A stretch of DNA of 64,000 nucleotides from NCBI GenBank assembly GCA_033065855.1, contig JAVXUO010001207.1, positions 95,590-159,589 on the forward strand, in the 5' to 3' direction. Source of the stretch: Escallonia rubra (taxonomy: Eukaryota; Streptophyta; Magnoliopsida; Escalloniales; Escalloniaceae). Below, piece by piece: positions 53,880-64,000 of the stretch (position 1 is the stretch's first letter; each line of letters opens with the position of its first letter). Under the pieces are notes generated by a model. The model did no database searches. It was not told the origin of the DNA and saw nothing but the letters and a program-made list of their open reading frames with translations. The position numbers and the translations under genes are program-made.

Positions 53880-54194
53880 GTGAGCTTATTCCTGTCGCAA
53901 CTAATTGATGGTGCCACAAGTCGGAGATGGCTTCGACCTGTGGTGCTCCGATGGTCGACGGCGAGGATGACGGGACGCCTAGTGCGTCTACTATCGATGC
54001 AGTGGTGCATTGGTGGCATCGCCGCCTCGGGACACAAGTTGTTCGATGAAATGCCTCAGAGAGTCGTCTCCATTGCTGGAAACGTGGATGGGCAAGTAGC
54101 ACAGGAACTACCCTTGGGAGCTTCTGTTTTGGCTGTGGTTATGGGTTTAAATCTCCTAGACGTAATTAATCATGTTGCTGCACTATGGTCTTAG
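53880..54194 (+). pseudogene. Possible captured gene scrap, weakly PPR-like
   Basis: A 104-codon frame contains GHKLFDEMPQRVVS, which resembles the LFDEMP stretch of plant pentatricopeptide repeats. Only one such motif is present and the rest is not repeat-like, so this may be a gene fragment carried inside the inverted-repeat element or chance. Confidence 0.3.
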
Positions 54195-56339
54195 ATTCAC
54201 AAGTTAGATATCATGAGGATGCTACCAAATGGGTAAGCTGCTGCTTAAATATCACATCACTAATTTAGTTAAGAATGTAACAACGGCTAATGAATAGACA
54301 CACCCAATTAACAGGTGGATGTGGTGATAGTTCTCTGGAATTTGTAGTTATCTTACGGTGCTACATAACTCTGATGTGCTGCATATGTGGAGTGTCATAG
54401 TTTAGACTCGAGTCTTGATGAACTTTATCTCCATTCTACCCATTGGCTTTATCTCGCCGAAGTTGTAATTCATTATTGATTACGAACCTTTGATTTTCTT
54501 TTACCAGGTATGGCGCTTATTTCCTGTACACTTGTTCGTCCTTTTTAATGCATATTTTGGGCTTGGTAGTCAGGCTATTTGAATTAAGGTAAAGATCCTG
54601 ATTAATGTCATGAATTTTGTAACGGTATTTACGCGAATTTTACAATTTGTAAGAGCTACCTGGGTTATCCCCTGTGTTCTATCTTGCACATTTTCTTTTC
54701 CTTCTTCTTCTTCTTCTTCTTCTTCCGCTTTCTTATTATTATCTGTGTGACAGCTTTCTTATTCCACTCTGTTTTATTCGTCTTAACCTAGACCTATCAT
54801 TATAATATTCTTTTTTAGTTCATGTTCTCTTAGTCTTAACAGTACTACAATTTCTGCTTCCTTCTGCTAGTCTAACTTAAGTTAGAACTGTGAGTGAGCT
54901 TTTCTTGTTACGAGGAGTTATTGATCGACCACTCTTCAAATCATTTCCTATTTTCCTCTTTTATACCTCTAAAGAACTTTAATTAGTGTGACATATAGCA
55001 TCATCAAGTTCAATTTTTCCCTTTTTGAGTGGTCTTCATAATCCCTGGCATATGGTTTGAAATCAATCAATCAATTTTAAGTTATGATAATTATTCATGG
55101 CGGTGGAGAGTCCGTGCTTCGGTGTTCTTATATCAGGTTGTTTGCTCTCTGCAATCTCGCATCAATTTCCTCAATCGACTGAAAATTGTGGAATCCATTG
55201 GTGTCCTTCCATTATCAGTAATGTAATTGCACAGTTTCCACACTTTGTGTTGAAGCTGCCATAATATTGTGATACTATGCCTAGGGAGAGAGAAATCACT
55301 GAGTAAAGGATTTTTTTCTTGCTAATGACTATCGACTTCAATTCGGAATGTAGAAGAAATTTAGTTCCAATAGATTCCTGGGTTATGTCTCGATTAAAGT
55401 GTATACTTCTGGCAAAGCAAAAGCAAAAGCAAAAGCAAAAAATCCTTATGGCTTCTCTTCTGCGAATGAAATTTGATATAAGAAGCCCAAATGAACATTG
55501 ACAATGGCTCTCTGCATGTCAGTTCTTTTTAGTGAAGAAATGAAACTCAGGCACGCCAACTTTGACCTTTAACGAGTAAAGAAAAACAAAATAAGTTAGA
55601 GCAATTCTTGGTGGGAAGAGACATACTTCAAACTTCTGAACATACTTTTCAAATTGTCAGTAACATGTTGCCGATACTCCAAACTAAGTAAGTGAAACAT
55701 TGGAGATTTTTCGGGCTCCTCCTAAGCTAGCAGGGCCATAAAGTCCTGTAACGACAATGAACTAGTCTCTGATTTCAATGGAAATCAGTAAAATTGAAGG
55801 AAAGAAACTTAAGATGGTTTTGGGAAGAGACATGCTTCAAGCTTCTCAACATACTTTTGCACCTTTCCAAAAGGAGTTAACTTGTTCTGGGAAACTTCCG
55901 GGGCTTCCGTGCTGCCACACGAATGTACGTTCAGTAAAAGATTAATCTGCATCGCTATTTCCAAAGAAATCATCAAATACTATGCTCATCACTTCTTAGA
56001 GCAGACAAGCTCAACAAAATGAAGGCTCAAAAGATCGAAATGCAAGTTCTTATTCTTATCTAACAACTCGGGTACAAGCTGTTTGTCAATTCGATGACTT
56101 TCAATGCGTTTGCCTCTAACGCACATTGAAAATTTCCTAAAAGGTACCTTGTAATTTGAGTACCCCATCAATCACCCCAAATTTAAGTTATAACAAAAAA
56201 AATGTACACACAAGTCTTAGCGATGAAATAAATATCGAGATAAATACTCCAACTGCTAATGTTACTTTATCTACTGACCAGAAACATTCAAAAACTTGGA
56301 TCACATTACAGGTATATGCATAAATTGCCAGTGATGTAT
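54195..56339. other. Core of the inverted repeat, unassigned
   Basis: No gene recognised. A (CTT)n run lies at 54701-54726. Positions 55610-55660 and 55830-55880 are similar short blocks (gacatacttcaaacttct and gacatgcttcaagcttct). Confidence 0.5.
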
Positions 56340-56812
56340 TGAAAAGGGTGAGGGGAATAAGCTCACAGCGGAGAGGGGATGTTAAGATTTATGCTCTTGC
56401 TTAAATGTAATCATACTTGCAGCTCATGTCCAGAAAAGCATCAGTTCGACATGTTGAACGTGGCGAATCCATAACAGAACTAGAACACTTGGAAAACCTT
56501 ACTCCATGAAAATTGTGTTACAAAATTCGTTATAAAAAAAGTAAGTAAACCTGCGACATAGATGGCGTATGGTGTGTGATGGCCCTAAAGCTCGAAGGCT
56601 AGCCTCCGTTTGCAGCAGGGATGGTCGTGGACGGTGGCCGGCGATGAAAGGTTGGTGGTCTACGGCAGAAATTGTGGTGTGATGGTGGCGTTGGTTTGCC
56701 AGGGCCTGCTACAGATAGAAGAAAAAGGGAGAAAAATGGGAGAAGGGAGAGAGAGAAAACGAGGAAAAAAAGCACAAGATTTGTTTTAACAAAACTATGC
56801 TGTTTTATTATA

Positions 56813-58400
56813 CTTATTTCTTTTATTGCATCAGGTTACTACCAAAGAAAATCCTTACTATTTCTTGTTATTCCTTATTATCCAAGGCATACCGACATTG
56901 TAATCAATTTTAACATCTTTTACAAATATTTAATTTTCATCAAACACTACAAGTATGGCATTGCAGTAACAAAAGTGAAGAAAGTGTTCTGAAGACAATA
57001 TAACGAACATAAAATGTAATGTGAAGTGTATAGATTGGAGTTGTCCAATTTGTTGTTATATATTTCTATGACACGTATATAAGTGTAGAAAGTGAAACCG
57101 AAAAGTAATAACTAAGTGATATTAACGAAAGTTCAAAATTTATAGTTTAAAGAGTATCGTAAAAAGTAAAATGCCGAATAGGAAGGAGTTGTGATTAATA
57201 ATATGTACAGCAAATTTTGTACAATGAAAGGAGTTAGGAGTTTAAATGTTGCATATTTGAGACCAACAATTATATAAACTTAAGAGATGTAATACGGCCA
57301 TATAAAAACTCACGTATTTGGGCAGCAAATATAGTAGATGTAACTTTGAATTATTTTCCTAAATTTGCTTCCGTCCACTTCTAAACTTTCAATTTTTTAA
57401 TGTGTTGCCTTTTTTTTTCTTCCATTTTTCGGCTAAACTCACATACAAGATAAATGAATAATGCTTTATTTTCTCTCTTACACACAAACAACAGAAAGAA
57501 AAAAAATTATTCTGTTCTCTTCCTTTCGATCTCTTCTCTTCCATTATCTTCCTTTCTTTTCTTTCTTCTCATCAAAAAACTCCCAACCAAGCTCTAGAGT
57601 AACAAGGAGATATCCATCTTTCTTTGAATAAGTGGCCTCAATAAAATCTTCATATTATCTTCGTATGATGTATGACCAAATATGCTGTGATAAGGATGAA
57701 AAGGAATGGTTAGGCCCTAGCCATGAGATTATATATGATGCAAAGGAATTTTTTTGGCTGCTAGCCGACTTGTAGAAAAATAGCCACAATTTTTTTATAC
57801 CGATAATTATCGCTAATAACTTTTAGTGACTTTTATTCAAGTGATACTAAAAAAGTATTGCTAACAATTATCACTAAAAGTGTTAAAAGAAATGTCACTA
57901 ACGATATTTAACTACCATTAACTGTCGCTCTATGAAGGGTTATAGTTATCTTCCTATGACCAGAGAAGCACCAAAAATTAAAGACACCAAGAAAAGGATC
58001 CAAGATCCTATCCTATGAAAATTTTGATTATGCTAATATTTTAAAGGGATAATATCATTTAAGGCAGCGAGCTTAAGAATAAATTACAATTAAATACACA
58101 GTTTTCACATAGTTTACTTCGAATCCAAAATGTGAAATTTTTGTATCAAATTTGCCCCGTTTTAGGGTCCCGTAACCATAACCAACGATTTTGACTGACG
58201 AGGTAATTTTGTGTTTAGAAATTGCCAATACTACCCTCAATATGTCTATTAACACTAAATACGTATTTTGTACCTACCTCTCTCTTCCAATTTTCTCTGG
58301 CTCACCCACCCTTACATTAGCACATACACACGCAAATTCATCTCCATCATAAACTCGCCATTAATGAGCAAATTGTGTGATAAGGCTGCTTTGAGTACGG
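56813..58400. other. AT-rich intergenic DNA
   Basis: No gene. Positions 57780-57930 contain palindromic tagtgactttt-like phrases of a possible MITE remnant. Confidence 0.5.
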
Positions 58401-59060
58401 GGGAGGGCTGGAGGCAGATTGGTTGTTGTGGTATGGTGGACTTGACCGGTGGGGTGTTGTGTTACAATGGACCGGTAGAACAGGGGTCAGTAGTGGTGGG
58501 TCTTGGTGGTTGGTGATGGCAGAATGGTGTCATGGTGGTGGGTTTGTCTGCTTCAGTGGTGCTACGACACTTGCTATTGGTGGTGGCACTGCCATCATAG
58601 TGGGTCCTGCCCCTACCATTGGTGGCCATAGTGGCAATTGTGCGTGTTTGTGAACCTGTATGCAACTATGTGTGCGTGTATATAAATCTGTGTGTGAGTA
58701 TGTGCATTTATGTGAATGCACAAATTGTGGTGGTGGTGGTGTCATGGTGGTTAATGGTGTTGGGGGACAGATTTGGTGGGTTTTTGGGGCTGATTAGCTG
58801 GGTTGTAAAGTTCGATGGTGGTAAGTCAGTCCTAGAGGTCCTGTGGTGGTTAATGGTGCTGGGGTGATGCAATAATTATGGTTGGTGGTGTTACGGTGGT
58901 GGCATGGTGGTGGGGCCGTGGTGGTGGTTGGTGGTTGGAGTTGAAGGGGGCATGAAGAGATGGTGGTGGTGATGTGAGAATGGCATAAGGGAATGGAGGG
59001 ATGGAGCACAATCTCGTCCTTTCACACAAATTTTTAATGTTGTGTTCGTTTTGTCGTATG
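58401..59060. repeat. GGT/GTG-rich tract
   Basis: Strand-asymmetric simple repeats such as ggtggtggtggtg, part of which (58800-58980) recurs at 32460-32640. Frames read through it are composition artefacts. The G-rich strand could form quadruplexes. Confidence 0.65.
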
Positions 59061-59844
59061 GTCAAAGGACATATGTAATATTAACACAAACTATTGTCCT
59101 CTGCTATAATTTATCCCTAAACTCAAGGACATAAGTGATATTACTCCTATTGTAAATTGTAAAAAATTCATTAAAGCAAATTTTAGCGATAATGTTAAGC
59201 TCTATTTCCATGGAGCTCAAATAATTTTTTTTCTCTTCTTTATTGCATATATCCCCTACCTTTGATAATTTTTTCTCCTAACACATTTACTATTAGTTTC
59301 CGTGACCACCAAGTAACTTAGTAACTACAGTGCAATACATGTATCGATGTCTCACGTGAGTTATCTATGACATGATCGCCTCTTTGTTTTAGGCTATAAC
59401 ATAATTTGACATTGCAAACATCAAAACACCTTTAGTGAGTGTGTGTGTGTGTGTGTGTACCCATGCAAAAGTGCTTACAATCGTGTAATGCTACACATTT
59501 TTCTATTCTATTCTTGGGTTTTGGAAAAAAATCTACTAATCAAATCAATAAAAACATATAATACATGATTGAGTAAAATGAAAAAAAAATACATGATACC
59601 GCATTCATAATGCCTTGACTTTAGACAAGGAACTGCATAAAACCCAAGCCTTCTTCTATGATTAAGAGCGGCAATAGAATAAACGGTAATAGAAACGGTG
59701 AAGAAAAGATAATTATATTAGAGATCATGATAAAACTGAGTACAATGAAACCTTTATATAGGTAAGAAAACTATCTTACCATAAACAGAAAAGAGAATCA
59801 TATATAAGTTATGAGAACTCCGAGATAGGCAATAGAATGAACGG
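59061..59844. other. Unit spacer with partial TRIM LTR
   Basis: 59110-59430 matches 32770-33060 (unit spacer). A (TG)n run is at 59438-59458. At 59687-59828 lies a partial LTR of the element to the right, after host DNA aataaacgg, and a nearly repeated host stretch gcaatagaatgaacgg follows it, suggesting a local duplication. Confidence 0.55.
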
Positions 59845-61528
59845 TAATAGAAACGGTGAAGGAAAGATAATTATATTAGAGAGTATGACAAAACTGAGTA
59901 TAATGAGGCCTTTATATAAGTAAGATTGAGAAAACTATCCTACCAAAAGCAGAAGAAAAAATCATATATAAGTGATAAGAACTTTAGAATGTTTTAGACA
60001 TAGGATAATAGCGCTAAGGTAATTTTCATATTACTATAGTATATATCATCTAACATCCCCCCTCAAACTCAAGTTGGTAGAGAACGAATAAGCTTGAGTT
60101 TGGAGGTTAAGTCCGAAGCGGTGTCTTGTTACTAGCTGCACAATGTGAGATCCAAGTTGAGATGAATTCCATATGTAGAGTCTGGCGATGAAAGAACAAA
60201 AAAGAGTCTCGGGGCGAAGTACGACAACCATCAAGGTCTCAGGGCAATGTCCAGCGAGTAAGAACAAATCAAGAGTCCTGGGATGAAGTCCGACAACCAT
60301 AAAGATCTCGGGGTGAGTCCCGCGACTAAGAACAAGGAAGGAGTCCCAGAACGAGGTCCGGCGACTAAGAGCATAGCAGAGTTCGTGGGCAAATTTTGAC
60401 AACCATAAAGGTCTCGGGGTGAGGTCTGATGACTAAAAACGAGGCAGGAGTCCCAAAACAAGGCTTGGCGACTACGAACAGAGCAGGAGTCCCAGGATGA
60501 AATATAACGAGCGTAAAGGTCTCGGAGTAGGGTCCGATGACTAAGAACAAGATCCACGGTAGCCACAAATAAGAAACGAAAGTAAGAAATAATAAAAGAG
60601 TCGAACAAGTGGCTCAAAGCAAAAAATATAAAGAGCATTGGAGCAAACAAATAGTGGGAATGGGCTCAAAATGATAATAAAAAGAAATGGTTGGGAAACA
60701 GTATGAGATGTGAGAAAACTGGGTCGAAACCAAGTGAACTAGTCAAAAGTAGAAAGACCGGTTTAAGTGAACTAAAAACAGCAAACCGTTTAGAAACCAG
60801 GGTTGGGTCGAGAAAGGTGCCCCGATTTTCGTTGGTTAACCTAAAACCGTGTCTGGAGAACCGAGCACATAGGGCGCGTCAAGGCGTGTGGCTCTATAGC
60901 GGCATGTGGGTTGAAGGTAGAAAATTGCAAGTGGGGATGAAGACGGTAGCATGGTTGGCAGCATTATGATCGGTGGACGGAATGAAATCTTATGGGAGTG
61001 TTGGATTAGGGTTTGGGCTAAAGGAAATTGACAAAGGTAACAGAAGAAGAAGATTTTTTTTTTTTTTTTTTTGAGCGAAAGAGATAAACTACAGTTGATG
61101 AACTGTAAAAGTGGGCGGTGGCTAGGGTTTCAACATAAGCGAAGATCACTGTATAGAAAGGGCAGGAAAGAAAGACCAAATTCTGAATTCAAGAAGCAAA
61201 GAAGAACACGAAAAAAAACAAAAGCACATCAATTGGCCGGGCAAACGGCAAAAGGCCGTCCGCCGGAGTTTGCAAAAATAGTTGAAAGACTCTAAAATCA
61301 GCGAATCGTATGACTCTGATATCATGATAGAAAAGGTAAAGGGAAATATAATTATATTAGAGAACATGATAAAACTGAGTACAATGAGTCTTTCTATAGG
61401 TAAGAAAATTATCTTACCAAAAACAGGAAGAAAAAAAAAATCTATATAAGTTATGAGAACTACATAATGTTCTAGACATAGGACAATAGCGATTAGGTAA
61501 TTTTCATATTAGTATATATCATCTAACA
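59845..61528 (-). mobile_element. TRIM-like LTR element (short, non-coding)
   Basis: LTRs at 59845-60055 and 61325-61528 begin TGTTAGATGATATATA on the minus strand. A 5-bp target duplication AACGG flanks the element (59840-59844, 61529-61533) and splits host sequence still whole at about 17785-17810. A tRNA-Met-type primer site (TGATATCAGAG) follows the right LTR and a G-run precedes the left one. The roughly 1.27-kb inside has no gag or pol and carries degenerate short repeats (60180-60560, ggtctcgg and gactaagaac phrases). The LTRs are clearly diverged, so it is older than the copia element. Confidence 0.7.
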
Positions 61529-61582
61529 AACGGCTTTAATTAAGAGAATATGACAGCGAAAGGCAAAGCTGAAATTGACACC

Positions 61583-63181
61583 TCAGTCCCTAGGCTCTAC
61601 TGGAGACTCGCACCATGCTGGTTCAGACTCCAATTCTGAACTGATGCTATCATGCATAAAGAATGTAGGCTCTGAAGGCACTGGAAGAGTAACAGAGGCG
61701 CCACTAAGCATGAGAACGACTGCAGTCATGGACGGCCTCTTAGCTGCAAGATCTTGAACGCATAGCAACCCAATGTTGATGCATCTCATGATGTCTTGCA
61801 TTGAACTTGTATCGGCCTTCAAGATCGGATCTACTAGATTTAAACATGTTCCTTTCTGCCAACAATTCCAAGCCTGAAAAATTCATCATTGATCCATTTA
61901 TTGTTTAAGAATTAGCTTTCATGATATCACATTTAAGATATAAAATCATCAAAAATCTTATGTCTGTACTTACATAGCTTAGAAGGTCCTCTGTATTCTT
62001 ACTGCTTTGACGAAGGGTAGCATTGCTCTGGCCACTTACGGTTTCGAGCACGCACACACCGAAACTAAAGACATCGGACTTTATGGAATATTGCCCATGC
62101 ATGAGAGACTCTGGTGCTATATATCCACTACAATGGCAGAGTGTTAGAAACTAAGGCACTTGTATTAGTCGTCTCGCTAATTTCTCCACATATTCAGGAA
62201 ACCAAGTTCGTTTCTTTGACCACAACCTTTTTATTAACATGACAGTCGTGCTGGCTTTTGATGATACAGACAGCACGTACTTGTTACAAGAGGAATTTTT
62301 ATGGTTGGAAACATATAGTCAATCAAAATAAACCCATACTTACTATGTCCCACAAACTCTTGATATAATGTCTTCGGTTTCGTCCAACATGAGTGACCTT
62401 GCCAGACCAAACTCTGCAATTTTTGGATTCATCTCAGTGTCTAACAGAACATTGCTAGGTGTTAGGGCGCGGTGAATAATTCGCACTTGAGAACGTTCAT
62501 GAAGGTAAAGAAGCCCCCTAGCAACTCCTTCTATTATCTTCCAGCGCTTACGCCAATCTAGATGTGGACGCTTCACCGGATCTAAAGATACAGCCAAGCA
62601 CACGGAGAACACAAAATTACAAACTATCGAGAAACAACAACTGTCTTCATGAATTTTAACTTTTATGTCTTATAGCTAGTTTATGTATCATACAGGTATA
62701 TGTGCAGAAAAATAGGAGGTTTTTTTTTACCAAACAGGAAGCGGTCAAAACTTTCATTCGGCATGAACTCATAGATGAGAAGCCTTTCGGTTGCTTCCAT
62801 ACAGCAACCAAGAAGCCTAACCAAATTTCGGTGCTGAAGCTTTCCCAATAACACGACCTCATTTTTAAATTCCAGTTCACCTTGTTCAGAATTTCTAGAC
62901 AGCCTCTTCACTGCTATTTCTCGTCCATTTGAAAGAATGCCCTAAAGATACAATAAAAGCAATCTTAAACAGGTCGTCTCTCAACTCTCCAGGAATGGAG
63001 AGTCATTTATGAAGAATGACAGTGTTTTAGGGAGAATCATGGCTTGTTACCTTGTAAATGGGTCCTAATGCATCTTGTGCAAGCATGCAAGTGCGGGAGA
63101 AGTTATTTGTCGCCACGCTAATAGTGTGAAAGCTGTACTTCAAGGACTTCAAAGTGTCATCTTCATCGAGAAAAGAACCCC
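61583..63181 (-). CDS. TK-F exons 2-6 (gene cut by window edge): CRK-type second kinase
   Basis: Exons 63051-63181, 62731-62941, 62344-62581, 61974-62127 and 61583-61873 (131, 211, 238, 154, 291 nt), all in frame; exon 1 should begin beyond 64000, about 0.3 kb past the edge. Glycine loop AQDALG (first glycine also changed, Asp in place of the second), AVKRLS lysine and EFKNEV kept, HRA for HRD, EFG for DFG, APES region IAPES, SDVFSFG. The tail differs from the others (SPVEPRD). Predicted pseudokinase with an intact frame. That it is joined to a FERONIA-like exon 1 is inferred from intron 1, which matches TK-A and TK-D to the edge. Confidence 0.78.
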
Positions 63182-64000
63182 CTGCAATGGGCTCGAAAAA
63201 ATCTATAGCAAATTTGTCCGTAAACAAGAACAATTTTGCAATAGAAATGGATTATACAAATATTCTGAGTTTAAAATGGCTTGCCGCAAAACTTCATCTT
63301 ACAAGCTATCTTATAATACTGCAGTTGAGATTTCCGAGCTCAAGAAAAGGACAAGAGTCCCCAGAGCAAAATGATTCAAGTGGTTATTGTTGAAAAAATA
63401 AAATTTGATTTTCTTTATTTGCCAATATAGTTGTGTATAAGTGACATGCTATGGCCATTAGTCATGTATTAATGGTGTGTTAACAATGGTAGTGGTGCAT
63501 ATGCTACAAATGAATTACTAGCGTGTTTATGAACTTGAGTTTAATGGTCTAGTTATTGTGTGGATAGAGGGGTGAATGGGGTTGTTATTACAAGCTTAGC
63601 AGTTACATTAGTACTACTATATAATAAAGCCATGTACTCTAGTCATCTAGGAAGGTGTAAAAATGATGTAAGAATGGTGCAAGTGTAAGAGGTAGAGGAG
63701 CAAAAAAGGGCAAGGCCTTACCCTATTCCTCCTATGGAGGAATAGCGGCCTATTGGTTCCATACTACCTTACCCTATTCCTCCTATGGAGGAATAGCGGC
63801 CTATTGGTTCCATACTAGTGTGATGTAAACATTCAAGAACTCTTTATGCAACAAATTGCAGAGTTCAGGTCTTCTTTTGGAATGTCCGAGAAAAGAAGGT
63901 TAATATCTAAACCTAACCGACCAGATCATTTTATACTTCCATATTTACCGTAAGCTATAGTATCAAGCCGCCACAATCACTATTCTACTCCATCAGGCAA
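63182..64000 (-). other. TK-F intron 1 (incomplete)
   Basis: Long-form intron as in TK-A and TK-D; the sequence up to 64000 aligns with 34743-35480. It contains a perfect 51-bp tandem duplication (63716-63766 and 63767-63817). Confidence 0.7.

Larger units (their letters stand above)
52473..56812. repeat. Large inverted repeat (about 450-480 bp arms) with 2.4-kb core
   Basis: The left arm (52473-52920, resuming 53858-53895) and right arm (56340-56812) are inverted copies; shared phrases include tttgttaaaacaaatcttg, ggaggctagcct and ttaacatcccctctcc. The left arm is split by a solo LTR. The core (53896-56339) is unlike the rest of the window. Arm length and shape suit a foldback or Mutator-like element, but outer ends and target duplication could not be fixed. 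Confidence 0.5.

Noticed and set aside
57735-57930. Palindromic tagtgactttt-rich stretch as a named MITE
   Set aside because: Short inverted phrases are present but no terminal repeats or target duplication could be defined.
58268-59065. Six overlapping frames in the GGT-rich tract
   Set aside because: Composition artefact; no shared protein with the similar tract near 32500.
60046-60650. Frames of 118 and 139 codons on the minus strand
   Set aside because: They come from degenerate repeats in the TRIM-like element. No gag, pol or known domain; both frames read the same repeat.
61583-64000. DUF26/stress-antifungal ectodomain for the CRK-type exons
   Set aside because: I looked for Cys-rich DUF26 coding DNA 5' of each CRK-type kinase and saw none; intron 1 and the FERONIA-like exon stand there instead.

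Overview
The window is nuclear DNA of a flowering plant, most likely a eudicot. Its genes have introns with GT-AG borders, and it holds plant-type receptor-like kinases, Helitrons, hAT and PIF/Harbinger-like elements and a Ty1/copia element. The species cannot be told from the sequence. I saw no rRNA, tRNA or CRISPR array.

The core is a tandem array of one unusual gene, all copies on the minus strand, here called TK-A to TK-F from left to right. Each copy has one long first exon: signal peptide, an ectodomain of only about 40 residues, one membrane helix and a FERONIA-type (CrRLK1L) kinase, K1, with no malectin-like region. About 0.8-1.0 kb downstream follow five short exons (131, 211, 238, 154 and about 291 nt) of a cysteine-rich-receptor-kinase (CRK)-type kinase, K2, with no ectodomain or start of its own. 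The exon 1 donor and the K2 acceptor match in phase in every copy where both are seen. The joined models are multiples of three in TK-A to TK-E. In TK-E a deletion has removed the intron, so both kinases lie in one open frame. The array therefore probably encodes membrane-anchored tandem-kinase proteins. K1 keeps its catalytic residues everywhere. K2 has lost the HRD and DFG aspartates in every copy but TK-C, each time by different substitutions, while its frames and splice sites stay intact. This is a kinase-pseudokinase layout, as in plant tandem-kinase resistance proteins.

Layout: 1-1310 truncated K2 copy (TK-Z); 1311-2333 Helitron end and unknown DNA; 2364-3323 hAT in the last exon of TK-A; 3304-7394 TK-A; 8870-9440 relic; 9905-17505 hAT-like element plus two nested Helitrons; 17853-22211 TK-B (MITE in intron 2); 23815-24088 relic; 24765-28752 TK-C; 30266-31660 relic; 33239-37130 TK-D (no signal peptide or membrane helix); 39373-39600 relic; 39991-42886 TK-E; 43288-44085 MITE with a GC-rich minisatellite; 45352-51540 relic split by a young copia element (45998-50885); 52473-56812 large inverted repeat with a solo LTR; 58400-59060 GGT-rich DNA; 59845-61528 TRIM-like LTR element; 61583 to the right edge TK-F, whose exon 1 lies outside.

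A relic of an older gene of similar make-up (a FER-like scrap plus the last CRK exons) lies 5' of each complete gene, so the duplicated unit is relic plus TK gene. Expression, splicing and function are inferred. Coordinates of splice sites come from reading the sequence and comparing copies.
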